Source of the DNA: Isoetes taiwanensis
Lineage: Eukaryota > Streptophyta > Lycopodiopsida > Isoetales > Isoetaceae
Length of the DNA: 64,000 nucleotides
Assembly (NCBI GenBank): GCA_021234155.1
Contig: JAJEKV010000028.1
Location: 3,492,567-3,556,566 of the forward strand
Direction: 5' to 3'
Shown: piece by piece, positions 22,905-33,072 of the stretch
Layout of the letters: each line of letters starts with the position of its first letter
Position numbering within the stretch: position 1 is the stretch's first letter
The notes under the pieces: generated by a model
What the model saw: only the letters and a program-made list of their open reading frames with translations
Told to the model about the DNA's origin: nothing
The model's database searches: none
Position numbers and translations under genes: made by a program

Positions 22905-25900
22905 TCAAGCATTATTACAATTTGTAAGGTATTCTAGTCCAATTAATCTAGAATCGTTGTTTTTTTCCTCATCCTTTTCCTTCCCCTCTCTTTTCTCCCT
23001 TCTTTCCGTTTCTTCCCGGCTCTGCTTTCGGCAATTTCCGTTTTGTTGCTTCCTCCTGAACTTTATGATGGCCAACTTAGCGAGGCAATTTGTGCTAAAT
23101 CCTAAAACCTTGCCTTTCATTCATTGTTTTTTGGCGCTTCAAGAAGTTGATCGGACTACTCTTCTCTCTGATTTGAAGAAAATTGTTTCCAAGACTTCGG
23201 GCTTCATCCCGTTTGGCAATTTCAGTGATCTTTCTCTGTAAAAGAAGCTCATGGATCCTTCATCCGATCACACTCCAAATTGGGACAATTACTCCAAAGA
23301 TCCTAGCTCTATAGGATCACTCCTACTGTTGATCCTGCCACAGGAATTTCGGAGCCTTATGGTACCCCTCGATCTGTCATTGAAGTTAATTCGGATGCAG
23401 TCTGGGACGAGATTTTCCAACGTGAACAGCCTCAAATGCCTCCTAAGTTTGCTACAATTCATGGTATTCATCTAAATTCTCCTATGGTTTTTGAAAAAAT
23501 GGAATCTCTCTCGAACTCTGCTGTTATTCTGAAAGTTGATAAAACGAGTATCAATATTGCTAATTTATGGTCACACCTTCTCTCATTACAAAAAGGCCTA
23601 ACTATTAATGCTGTTTACTGGCTCGGTTATCCTTACATTATGGTTGAATGTGGTAATCAAAGATCTGCTAACTTTTTGCTTCACAATGGTACTTTGGTTG
23701 GTATATAAAAACTTTCATATTTCTTTCATTAAATGGAATCCGAAACTCTCCATTGCTGATTTAAACAAATACCGTGTGGCCTCTACATCACTATATGGAC
23801 TTAGCCCCAATCTATTGGAATGAGGATTCTTTTAAATCCCTCTTCAATTCCATTGGTACCTATATTTTTTCTGTCTATGCTCCATACAAACGTCTTGTAG
23901 CTTATGTCCAATTGGATATATCTAACGATATTCCTGCAAATATACCCTTCACTGACTGTTTTGGCCAAAAAGCTAAGGTGGGTTGGCTTACCTCCAAATT
24001 GTTCTAAATGTTGTTCTAGACATTTTTGATATGTAGACTGCAAAGCAGAGATGAATAATGATTCCTTGAAGGATAAGGAAATTCCAAGAGACTTGGCTGG
24101 CAGAAATTCTGAGAATAATACTATCAATGACAAACCTTCAGCAAGCACATAGATGAGAGTTAATGGAAGTACAGGAAGAATTGCAAAGAGAAGAATGGAA
24201 AGAGAGCACCAGAATGTCACTAATACCTCTTCCATTACAATTCAATAATCTGATGCTCAAAGATACAAGTTAAAGGGTAAAGCTAAGGTTGATTATGACA
24301 ACGACCATACCTTAGATCTTCACTCTACTCTTTCGCAGATTGCTAGAGATTCCAAGACTCAGAGTTATGATAAAATTGTAGCCTTGGCTCCAAAGCCACA
24401 AAGCATTCCTTTAATTTGGAATCCAACCAAAGGTGCGAGAGATTCATTAACTAAGAAAATTCAAAATAAATACACTTTAAAAATCAATGAGCCACATGCT
24501 AGCAAAGTCAGGCTACTAGAGTAACAGAGAACAACTGCAAAAATATTGCAAGGAATGTTGCTGACATGACTATTGTTGTTCCAAAATCAACTCAAAATAC
24601 CAAAGAAGATTCTAGTGAGCAGCACAAGGACCACCCTTCTGAAACTCCAAAGGTCTTAAGAAAAGTGGATAAAGTTACATCATCCTCTGAGGATGATGAG
24701 GAGGTACTTTTCTATTCTAATCAATTTGTTGTTCTTGCTAACAAATCTGCAGACCAAATGGATTTCTTGCATTCAAAAAATGAAGCTCAACCCTTACCAT
24801 TACCCTCCTTAAATAATTTGCCTTCTTTTTACTCCCCTCCTAAAACAAAAAAAAACTATAGCCTCCAGTTCCATTGATCTTATCGATTTATCATCCCTTG
24901 AATTCTCTGATAACCCTCCTCAGAACTGCCCTTCCATTTCCATGGTAATTGCTCAGCAGCTGGCATCCATTGACTTTGATATGCAAAAGGGAAATAGTGC
25001 TGTAAAAGTAGCTCAGGATGAGGAGGCATATACAATTGGCATTGACAAAGAAAGGATGGATGTAGTAGATCATATGCAAAATGTTCAGCAATCAGATGAT
25101 ATTGATTATGTACCAGAGACCCCAAAAGACATAACCAATCTGAGCATTCCAAAGAAAGCTGATGAGCTACCTATCAGGCAAGTCTTCAATCCTATAACAA
25201 ATAATATAAGTTCCAATTCTACTGCTGATATGGATTTTAATATTTGCTCCCCTCTTAATAAACTTTTTGAGTTTATCCCTGGTGGATTTTTATCTGAAAA
25301 TGAGGGTGACTTTGACAAAGAAAATAATAATCAAGAGGGAAAAAATAACTGGGATCATGAATACTATTTAAATATCTATAATCTAGCTGAAAATATGAAC
25401 TCAAATATCTTTTCCAAGAAATTTAAAGGGAAGAAGAAAACCGTTATTTCTGCCCCAAAAAATGCCCCTGCTAGTAACACTCGAAGTAAAAATAAAAAAG
25501 AAAAGAGACGAAAGAAATCCAAAGGTTTCTCTTCCTTGTATCCTTTCCCCCAATGAAGATCATTTCTTGGAACATTAGAGGCATCAAAAGTGCTCTGAAA
25601 AGAAGGAGAGTGATTTCTCAGATAAAAACCTATAATGCTGACATTATCTTTTTGCAAGAACTTAAGCTCCAAAAATTTGAATGTGCTAACCTAGGTGATT
25701 GGATAATCCCTGGTAGTTCTTCTATTTGGATAGAAGCATGTGGAACCTCAGGCGATATCTGCATGATTTGGAAGAATATTCAGAGTCTATACTTCTACAA
25801 TAGCCCTGGTAGGATGTGGCAGCCTTCTATCTTCAACTTGCATGATAAGAGAATTGGTATTATTAATATATTGCTTCTACTAATCCCAAGGATAGGGAGG

Positions 25901-26660
25901 ATCTCTGACTGGAGTTAAACAACTGGATCAAGAATCAATGCATCAATGATTGGATCATTGCTGGAGATTTTAATAATACCCCCAGATGAAATAAAAAATT
26001 GGGAAACAAAATCAATTCCTAATTCTAATCTTGACTGGTTGCTAAATGATAAGCATTGTTACAAGGTTAGTACCATCTATGACTTTCTCAATCAAAATAC
26101 TAATCCAGCTAAGTCAGCTTCCCAATGGAATCTTGGTTCTCAGGCTTCTAAAACTCTGATTGGTAATATCTGGAATTCCTATGTTTCCAAGAAGATTTCC
26201 TTTTTCATTTGGCTCATTGCTAATAAAAGTGTTCCCTGTCTGCTGAACTATTCCAAGAGAGATCATAATTTATCTCTACTTTGCCCTCTAAATTGCAATG
26301 ACACTGAAAGCATGGAACATATTTTCTTTTGTCCCAAGCTTAAGCACTTTTGGAGTTGGTTTGATCATTACTTTGGGAACCATGACAGAAATTCCATTAT
26401 TCAATTCCTACAGCCAACAATTCCTTCAAAATACTATTGTTTTTCTTGCCTTATGGAATGTTTGGAAATTCATAAATAGGTGCCCATATGGTCATAAAGA
26501 TTCTCTATTACTTGGATTAAAATTCACTTCATTTATCATTTAGAATCATGGGCTACAGCCCATAGACGTATTTCTTCTGACAAATATGACAGGTGTTGGA
26601 ATCAATTTGGTCCATATGAAGGGTATTTTAATTTTAAATCAAAATTATATTTCTAAAGGC
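22905..26660 (+). mobile_element. internally deleted L1-like LINE
   Basis: The first reading frame region (22,957-25,556, several frames) carries a DUF4283-like segment: FMMANLARQFVLNPKTLPFI, then WSHLLSLQKGLTINAVYWLG, VECGNQRSANFLL and a proline-directed STSLYGLSPNLLE. The acidic and basic tail ends near 25,550. The second reading frame starts at 25,553 with the apurinic endonuclease motif MKIISWNIRGIKSALKR and IIFLQELKLQKFE. At about 25,965-26,000 the text jumps from IIAGDFNN to C-terminal sequence, so the entire reverse transcriptase is missing. The C-terminal zinc-binding region remains (SKKISFFIWLIANKSVPC, CPLNCNDTESMEHIFFCPKL). It would need an enzyme supplied by another copy. Confidence 0.8.
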
Positions 26661-26681
26661 ACTGAATCCCCCTCTCCCCTT

Positions 26682-27055
26682 CTTTTGATGGACGACAAAC
26701 TTTATTAAAACTCCAAGCCAGAATCTAGATACAAATGCACAAGCGAGAATAAAATCTCAGAGAATAATCATGATCCACTGAGTAGAACCACCAGCCTATG
26801 CATAAAACAACACACTCAAATGGAACTCAAATATTGGTACTGCCGCTAAGCGAGCAAGCAAAAAGCAATGATAGGCCTTAGCAATTCTAGCTTGTGCGTC
26901 CTGGAGGACAACTGCAGGAGGAATATCCCAACCCTGAAAGACACACAATCTCCTGCGCTTCCAGATGGACCACACCAACCATCCTGATGCTAAATGAAAT
27001 GCTTGGCTCCGCAATTTATTCTAAGTATCCAGATAAATAGCCAGGAGCACTTGCT
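26682..27055 (-). mobile_element. 5'-truncated LINE 3' fragment
   Basis: The minus strand encodes QAFHLASGWLVWSIWKRRRL and IAKAYHCFLLARLAA. This aligns with the last part of LINE 2 at 52,800-52,980 (FHLGFGWLLWSIWERRRH). The plus-strand left edge CAAACTTTATTAAAA is the reverse of a 3' UTR end. Length and position fit a short 5'-truncated insertion. Confidence 0.65.
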
Positions 27056-27058
27056 GAC

Positions 27059-27517
27059 TTGTCAATGTCACATGAAAAAGAGAAAGCAGCCAAGACCAAA
27101 CAGTCTGGAGATGATCTTTTCATAGGTTATATTGAGTTATGCAGAAGTCATAATAACAGAAAATTTGTTGGAGGGGCAAGTATGTATGAGGTAAAGTTAT
27201 ATAGTGATGGAAGGCCACATGAGCATCAAGTCAAGTTTCCCCCTCACAACCAATGGATTGTTAGGCAAATGATCAGGGATAATGAAGTTTGCAAGGCAAG
27301 AGAAAGAATTTGGCCAGGGATATTCACACGAGAAGTCTTCCAAATGGCATATATATTCTGGTTCATACATAAGCATCATAAGGAATTTTCTGAAAGACAG
27401 TTTGCTAGATACAGACAGATGTATTACATACACAAGATGATTGCTGATGCTTATGGTACTCTCCTTTTGCTAATGGTTCAACAGGATTTCTATAGATCGA
27501 TAAGAGACAATATGTAG
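27059..27517 (+). CDS. hypothetical protein, 152 residues, unknown family
   Basis: An uninterrupted frame encodes a protein with GGASMYEVKLYSDGRPHEHQ, FPPHNQWIVRQMIRDNEVC, and an aromatic, basic C-terminal half (HKHHKEFSERQFARYRQMYY). I do not recognise it. No signal peptide or membrane segment is evident. The residues from GDDLFIGY onward recur at 37,066-37,338 in the tandem copy, where the frame is cut after YIFWS. That the frame stays open in one copy and differs from the other by few bases hints at a recent duplication, not at function. It could be an exon of a host gene or a captured fragment. Confidence 0.4.
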   Translation: MSMSHEKEKAAKTKQSGDDLFIGYIELCRSHNNRKFVGGASMYEVKLYSDGRPHEHQVKFPPHNQWIVRQMIRDNEVCKARERIWPGIFTREVFQMAYIFWFIHKHHKEFSERQFARYRQMYYIHKMIADAYGTLLLLMVQQDFYRSIRDNM

Positions 27518-27705
27518 ATGGCTGACTCCTATGCTATTGGCACTACTATAAATTCACTCATATCTATAACCCTCTCTTCTCTTCTGCCTCTAATTCTGAT
27601 GATCCTAAAATGCCTACCATCTCCATATCAAGAATTGATAGCATTGCTTCTTTCTGGATGCAGTAATCTCCTTTGGTTTTGCAGGTTCTTAGCAATAGCA
27701 GAATT

Positions 27706-27735
27706 AACAAGGTTTAAAATGAAACGCACTTATTT
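27706..27735 (+). repeat. left TIR of element A
   Basis: Thirty bases beginning AACAAGG and ending GCACTTATTT, one mismatch to the right end. Immediately inside, AAGTGCGTTT forms a hairpin with the AAACGCACTT of the TIR. Confidence 0.92.
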
Positions 27736-28178
27736 AAGAAGTGCGTTTGAAAGATTCCTTTATAAAAATTGGAAACTTGAAAAAAATGGACAAAATAGGG
27801 AGCAAAATAGATTGTTGAGCAAATAGCATTCGAAATACCCCAAAAAAAGCAACATTTTTGAAGCCTTTTCATTTTTTAAGAAGGGCAAAAAAAAAAAAAG
27901 CTTGTTTTGAGGAGAAAGACATTACATTTAAAAACTCATTAAGTATTTGTTGTTGAAAATAGAAGGAAATATAGTTTTGTGTTTTTGCAAGCTTAATATA
28001 AGTACTAAGAAAATCAAACATAGAAAAGAGAAAGAGTCTGAAATCATGAATCAAAAAAAGAATTGTTCTAATTAAGCATTGTTGAAGAGACAAAGTTTTC
28101 AGTTGAGAAATCTTCATCAAAATATATTAAAATTCGTAACACATAGATTACAATGAAAGATAGTTTAAAATGTTTGTC

Positions 28179-28192
28179 GTATAAATTTATAC
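28179..28192. repeat. single palindrome downstream of the methylase stop codon
   Basis: GTATAAATTTATAC lies about 20 bp beyond the stop codon of the minus-strand gene. It is an isolated copy of the element A palindrome. Confidence 0.85.
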
Positions 28193-28211
28193 GGAGGTGG
28201 CTCTTCCCAAA

Positions 28212-29565
28212 TTACGGACTCTCTCTCCCCTTAGGATCAGTCTCTTGCGAGGTTATAATAGCAGAGACGCCCCCTTCTGATTCCAATGGTACAGGTACAG
28301 GCTGTTTCTCTGGCTCAGGCACCACAGGCTCCAGATCGACGAACTCCACCTCCTCATTTCTTCTTCCCGTAAGTGGAGGCTGGATTTCTGTATATGTGCC
28401 TTTTACATCGCCAGCACCATTTTTTGCTCCCAATTCCTCGTTTTCATCAGGAAAGGATTCACAAGAGCTTATCCTGGTCCTGATGAAATTTATTTTGTCC
28501 GGGTCTATGTCGACGGAGACAACATTGCGCCCCTGCTTAAGGGCGCAAACTGCTGTGGTGCCTGAGCCAGAAAATGCGTCTAAGATCCAGTCCCCAGGGC
28601 GAGAAAACCACTGTATCAAATTATTTATAAGTCGCTGTGGCTTCTGATAATGGGACACCACCAGTTTGTCATTTGTGGGTCTCTTAATTTTTGCAAAACC
28701 GCCGGGAACTGAAACGCATTGCAGGGAGGAGTCTTTTCATTCTGCGTATTAAAGTGAACCATGGTTTTTTTGGCGTCTGCGCTGTAAAACCCTATGTGAA
28801 AGTGCTCGAAACAACTTACTAAGCGCGGACCACCACCATGACCCTTAACGTTTGTTTTAAGCCCATAAACAAAGACAACAATGAAATATTAGTAAAATAA
28901 AAAACAAGGAAAATAAGTTAGCTCAAGTGGTGTGGCGGTATAAATTTATACCGGGGTTGCCTTACCGGTATAAATTTATACCGGGGTTGCTTTATGGTAT
29001 AAATTTATACCACGGTACGCAAGCGATATAAATTTATCTGAACATTGCCTTGCTATATAAATTTAAACCTTAGGGCGGTTGTGGTATAAATTTATACCGT
29101 GGAGTTACTAAAAAAAAAGCGTTAAATGTTAAGCTTACCAAATGCACGGTTTTTCAAAGCCGGCATTACGCATACTCCATAGGTTTAAGCAACCCAGACA
29201 TTGTTTGTAGGTCCGAATGGAAAATAATGACCCTCCAAAGTTAGCGAGATAAGGTGACTTCCTTTAGGCCTTCCAAAAGAGTGGACTTGCACGCGTGAAA
29301 GCCTCCCCTCGTCAAAAAGCGGCCCTTAATTTTGAAACCATAGGGAATATCCGCAATGCATAATGTGAAGTTACGCTTCTCCAAAAGTGTCCCCAGCCTC
29401 GTGCGTCACCCTCAACAACTCGTACATGCAGTCCCGACCAAACGTTGTAAATCTTTCATAAGAAGTGTCAAAGGCTGCTAGTGGCGACCTCCTTTCCCCT
29501 GTTCGATTGCCTTAAGTCTCTGCCTCTCTTCCTTGGCCCTCTGAACCGGGTTTAAAAATCCAAAT
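28212..29565 (-). pseudogene. beta-class N4/N6 DNA methyltransferase domain, C-terminal part of element A minus-strand gene
   Basis: Two exon blocks read in the order of beta-class amino-methyltransferases, where the catalytic motif precedes the AdoMet motif. The first block (about 29,560-29,139) carries FTTFGRDCMYELLRVTHEA and the catalytic-type motif IV LCIADIPYGF at 29,340-29,354, where the usual text is DPPY. The second (about 28,890-28,212) has GGGPRLVSCFEHFHIGFY, then SHYQKP, GDWILDAFSGSGTTAVCALK (motif I, 28,554-28,580) and VVSVDIDPDKINFIRTR, then an acidic, proline-rich tail and a stop at 28,212. At least three or four single-base frame breaks occur (near 28,737, 29,270, 29,384 and 29,480), some in A or T runs. 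Such enzymes methylate the exocyclic amino group of adenine or cytosine in DNA. The gene is either decayed or damaged by sequence errors. Confidence 0.8.
28934..29100. repeat. palindrome array 1 of element A, six units, period about 29 bp
   Basis: Six copies of CGGTATAAATTTATACCG or close variants start at about 28,935, 28,964, 28,995, 29,024, 29,053 and 29,082. The array lies in the intron between the two methylase exon blocks (donor at 29,138, next coding block below about 28,890). The third to fifth copies carry substitutions in the outer bases, while the TATAAATTTA core is mostly kept. Confidence 0.9.
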
Positions 29566-29639
29566 GGGGAGCCCCTTTTTCTTGTTACAGAAGAATATTG
29601 TGAGAAAAAAAGGCACAAACACGTAACATATTTTTAGCA

Positions 29640-30110
29640 AAACTTACCCACCACTAAAGTTAACAGCCGTGCTCTCTAATAATACTATCGATGGTACAAC
29701 TTGGGTAGAGAAGCTTGCACTCCTCCCAATCCTCAAGGTTTAGTCGCTTCATTAACTCGGCCTGGCGGTAACAATGTCTTTCCTCGACCGCAAAGAGAAA
29801 CATGTTGTAAGACCGAGAAAATGTAGAAGAAAGACGGCATTGCAAATGTGGCTTACGCCTTAGCTTCCTTGGCCATTTCGCCTAATGTAAATTCCTTGGC
29901 CACGACTTTTTTCCAAAAGGCTAACAAAAATTTCTTTGCTTTTTTTAATCCCTCAGAATCAAGGTCCGTGGTACAATGCTCATATTTTTCTGTTTTAATT
30001 CTCCACCCTTTTTGGTTTTTTCCTGCTGGAGGGCTTGCTCTTTAAGCTCACCATCTTCAACATACAAAAAATTCTTTCTTGAAGATCCCACACCCGTAAA
30101 TGGACAAACG
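29640..30110 (-). pseudogene. middle exons of the element A methylase gene, no recognised domain
   Basis: Between array 2 and the methylase block the minus strand has open, charged segments: NFLYVEDGELKEQAL, then LKKAKKFLLAFWKKVVAKEF with TLGEMAKEA, then MFLFAVEERHCYRQAELMKR and LNLEDWEECKLLYPSCTIDS. They are lysine- and glutamate-rich and probably form a helical linker between the ParB-like and methyltransferase parts. Frames change between pieces, so exon edges are uncertain. A poly-pyrimidine tract and AG sites in the region fit splicing. Confidence 0.45.
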
Positions 30111-30183
30111 CCATTAGTTTAGTGTTGCTTAGCGTAAGAGAATATGTTGCGCGATCTACTTTCTAAACACGCGGTGTGTAGTC

Positions 30184-30548
30184 ACGGTATAAATTTATAC
30201 CGCCACGGACACGCAGATAAATTTATACCAGCGACTAATCATCGCAGATATAAATTTATACCGCGTCCTAGTCATGATAAATTTATCCGGAGTGCCCTAC
30301 CACGATATAAATTTATACCGTGCCCACCTGATATAAATTTATCACCGCGACTAGGCACGGTATAAATTTATACCGCGACTAGGGACCGTATAAATTTATA
30401 CCGTAGCCGGGGCCGGATAAATTTATCTGCATGACTAGGCACCGGATAAATTTATATCGTCTTGCGGCACGGATATAAATTTATACCGTGCCTAGTCGCG
30501 TATAAATTTATAATGGGGTCTCGCACGCAGATAAATTTATACCGTGCG
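30184..30548. repeat. palindrome array 2 of element A, thirteen units, period about 28-29 bp
   Basis: Thirteen copies start near 30,186, 30,216, 30,247, 30,276, 30,304, 30,330, 30,358, 30,388, 30,414, 30,443, 30,472, 30,499 and 30,529. Spacing is 26-31 bp. Several have one arm shortened to GATAAATTTATC. Spacers of 10-14 bp share GCGACTAG and TGCCTAGTCGCG-like text, itself partly self-complementary between neighbours. The array is inside an intron of the minus-strand gene (donor at about 30,605). Confidence 0.9.
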
Positions 30549-30605
30549 AAGGCACTTGTAAACACGCTAAACACTACAAAACATAGAAAGAAGAGCAGCT
30601 TCTTA

Positions 30606-31557
30606 CTTGACCATCTCTGAATGCCAGCTGAAAGTAGTTATCGTATTGCTTTACTGCCATAATGGGCTTCTTATCATAGTCATAGCTGAGGCAGCACTCT
30701 GTCACGCAGGCTTCTCGAAGCTCCTGCAGCTTGTTCTTTTGCTTTTTAAAATCCTCTCCATACATTTGTTTAAATTCCACGTACTCACGGTGCATGAAAC
30801 GGATCTTGTCTATTAAACTCATTTTTAATCTGAAGTCATTGTCGAGATTATGACTCACGGCAATGACTTTTGCTTCTTCATCTGTTACACCAACGTATAT
30901 ATGTGCTTCTACGCTCTTCCACACTTCGTTACGGCTTTCCTCTTTTGCTAGTTCTTTCCTTGCCTTGTAACTATGTGTGCCTCCAAGAACGTAGTATGTG
31001 TAATCTTCGAAGTCAGCCTTCTTGTAATCTTTTAGTTGGTTGCAATCGACTCCGTCCACCATAACAACTAGTGGCGACACATGGGCATGAGGATTTCTTC
31101 TCATTCTTTGTTTCAAGATAGCCACATGTGCCGATATACTTCCTGGACCAGCACTCGACCCCATCTTCATTTTAGGTGGCCTCTTAATGGTGCTCAATGT
31201 CAAAGAAATAGTTTGCTTTAGCAGTTTAGTGTCATTCACCCGCTTGAGAATAGCACTTGATTTATCTGCAGGCTTCACAACAATATCTGCTCCAGGGGCC
31301 TTCTGAAGAGCTTCTGTTGACTCCTCTATAGTCAAAGCCTTTGTGCCTCTAGATTTCTTTTTTGTAGGAGCCTGTGTATCTACTACGAGGGAATGCTTTC
31401 TACCCTTTCCCTTTGTTACCACTGGTTCCTCTTCCTCTTCTTCTTCTACTTCCTCGTCCTTCTCTTCAAACTCTTCGATAGGAGTCGGGTACCAGAGACC
31501 TTTGACCAGCTTTGTTTCTTCGCAAAGCACAACTGACATTAAAATGTCCACTATATC
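30606..31557 (-). CDS. ParB/sulfiredoxin-like domain exon of the element A methylase gene
   Basis: This exon starts after a 70-bp intron (acceptor at 31,558) and ends at a GTAAG donor at 30,605. It has an acidic stretch (about residues 25-45, runs of E), a basic stretch (KGRKHSLV; KKKSRGTKA), then a ParB N-terminal-like pattern. In that pattern HVSPLVVMVDGVD is followed by DYTYYVLGGTHSYKARKELA, VEAHIYVGVTDEEAKVIAVS, HNLDNDF and a helical SLIDKIRFMHREYVEF. In ParB-type domains the corresponding text is a Y-x-V-x-x-G-x-H-R-x-x-A loop, a hydrophobic strand with DEEA, and a short N-rich turn. ParB-like domains next to DNA methylases are common in phages and bacterial mobile elements. The assignment is by pattern only; the loop has HS where HR is usual. 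Confidence 0.55.
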
Positions 31558-31586
31558 CTGTAATGCAGGGTTAAGTTAGGAAGATG

Positions 31587-31604
31587 ACGGTATAAATTTA
31601 TACG
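31587..31604. repeat. single palindrome in a 70-bp intron
   Basis: CGGTATAAATTTATACGT lies in the short intron 31,558-31,627 of the ParB-like gene. The intron has GTAAGT donor and TGCATTACAG acceptor on the minus strand. Confidence 0.85.
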
Positions 31605-31627
31605 TAAAGACACTAAACAATACTTAC

Positions 31628-32023
31628 ATGGCCACTCTTGTAATTGTCGACCACGTACTCTTGCACATCTTTGGGTTTGCACATGCTTATTATTCATTTT
31701 ACTTTCAAGAACGAGAAGACTTCCCCCTTGTCATGCATGCACTTCATTAAGATTTCATCATCGACCTCTGTAGCAATAAGGTTGATAATTTCGCCGGCAG
31801 GGTAATAATCGTCACTCTTGTACTTGCCCTTCCCTGATTGATGACACAAGTAAAGGTACGCCTCAGTGGGTTTGCTCTCTCTTGCACCCCTGTGGACGTA
31901 CCACGTCTGGTCTTTCAGTTCGTATGTCTGTGGCTCTATTGGTGCAGCCTTTGATGACTGGCCCTTGTTTACAAACTTGATCCTGGGGCTGGAAAAAGCG
32001 TAAAGAAGGCCATTTTTATGCAA
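31628..32023 (-). pseudogene. N-terminal exon of the element A methylase gene, unknown fold
   Basis: The minus strand reads QTYELKDQTWYVHRGARESK, then EAYLYLCHQSGKGKYKSDDY and YPAGEIINLIATEVDDEILM, a TGA stop at about 31,694, and in the same frame MCKPKDVQEYVVDNYKSGH up to the donor at 31,627. The in-frame stop splits an otherwise continuous exon. I do not recognise a family. The region upstream (32,030-32,215) and array 3 would hold the promoter. Confidence 0.5.
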
Positions 32024-32215
32024 GAAACAGAACCTTTTTCGACCTTTTGTACCATAAAAACAGTAAAAATAGAGGCGAAAAGAGCATAAAATCTACACTA
32101 AATTATCACTTTATTTGTGTTATTTAAGCTTAAAACGCAAGAATATTACTGAAATTTTAAGGTTTGCGACACTTCTTTAAGCACTAGACACCAAGATTCC
32201 AAAATGGTTCTGGAT

Positions 32216-32664
32216 CGGTATAAATTTATACCGCTCGAGCACGAGCGGTATAAATTTATACCGAACCAGAACACAGTCGGTATAAATTTATACCGCAGGT
32301 GCTCGAGCGGTATAAATTTATACCGTTCCAGAACACAGTCGGTATAAATTTATACCCCGTGTCTCGGCCCGGTATAAATTTATACCGTTCGAGGACCACC
32401 CCGGTATAAATTTATCTGCGGTTGCTCGGCGGTATAAATTTATACCGACGTGTTCGGAATCGGTATAAATTTATACCGCTTCGAGCACTCATGCGGTATA
32501 AATTTATACCGATCGAGAACTATATCGGTATAAATTTATACCGATACGTTCGAATCCAGTATAAATTTATACCGCCAGTGCTCGGCGGTATAAATTTATA
32601 CCGTTCGAACACGCTTGGTCGATAAATTTATACCCATCCAACCATATCGGTATAAAAGTTATAC
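32216..32664. repeat. palindrome array 3 of element A, fifteen units, period about 31 bp
   Basis: Copies of GGTATAAATTTATACC start near 32,217, 32,247, 32,279, 32,309, 32,341, 32,371, 32,403, 32,431, 32,462, 32,494, 32,527, 32,558, 32,587, 32,620 and 32,649. Most are perfect 18-mers. Spacers carry recurrent TCGAGCAC, CCAGAACACAGT and GTTCGAA text. The array lies between the starts of the two divergent genes, so it could be a shared regulatory region. Confidence 0.92.
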
Positions 32665-32931
32665 CGTAGCGCTTACACTCTAGCGGTTAAAACAAAAGAG
32701 AAACTAGAACAATGCGGGTAGTAGACTTTACGTGGCCATGACAAAGATAGACCCGCGATAGGCGTTCCAGAGCAAATAAGGGGGTATATAAGCCGCGCAC
32801 CGCCAAGCGCCGACTGCGAAGCTGCGTATATAGAAAATAGGGTGGCGGCGCCCGGCTTTTGGTACCTCTGCTAAGTGCCGCTTCATATAAGCTTCTCCAT
32901 AAAGTTTTCAATACAAGTGTGCGTGAGTTTT
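32665..32931. promoter_or_regulatory. spacer between divergent genes of element A
   Basis: This 270-bp stretch sits between palindrome arrays 3 and 4 and between the starts of the minus-strand methylase gene and the plus-strand transposase. It has TATATAAGCC at about 32,786 and CATATAAGC at 32,884, either of which could be a TATA box for the plus strand, but nothing proves this. GC-rich text (GGCGGCGCCCGGC) lies at 32,842. Confidence 0.35.
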
Positions 32932-33072
32932 TCGTATAATTTTATACCGGCTCTGTTCTATGTTGCCCTCCTCTATAAATTTATACCATCTCCGTATAAA
33001 TTTATCTGGTCTGTATTTAAGTTTTTCTTCCTCAGATAAATTTATACCCACTCAGTATAAATTTATACCGTA
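32930..33072. repeat. palindrome array 4 of element A, five degenerate units
   Basis: Units at about 32,932, 32,972, 32,993, 33,034 and 33,054 end just before an ATG-containing plus-strand frame at 33,073. Spacing is irregular (20-41 bp). They lie immediately upstream of, or in the 5' UTR of, the transposase unit. Confidence 0.8.

Noticed and set aside
30144-32625. Open plus-strand frames at 30,144-30,365 and 32,422-32,625 with GINLYR and YKFIP repeats
   Set aside because: These are translations of the palindrome arrays in other frames; the text follows the DNA repeat exactly and lacks any independent support.
30184-32664. CRISPR-like array (repeats of about 17 bp with 10-15 bp spacers)
   Set aside because: The repeats are short perfect palindromes with very short, partly repeated spacers, in a spliced plant transposon, without any cas-like gene. 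It does not fit CRISPR architecture.
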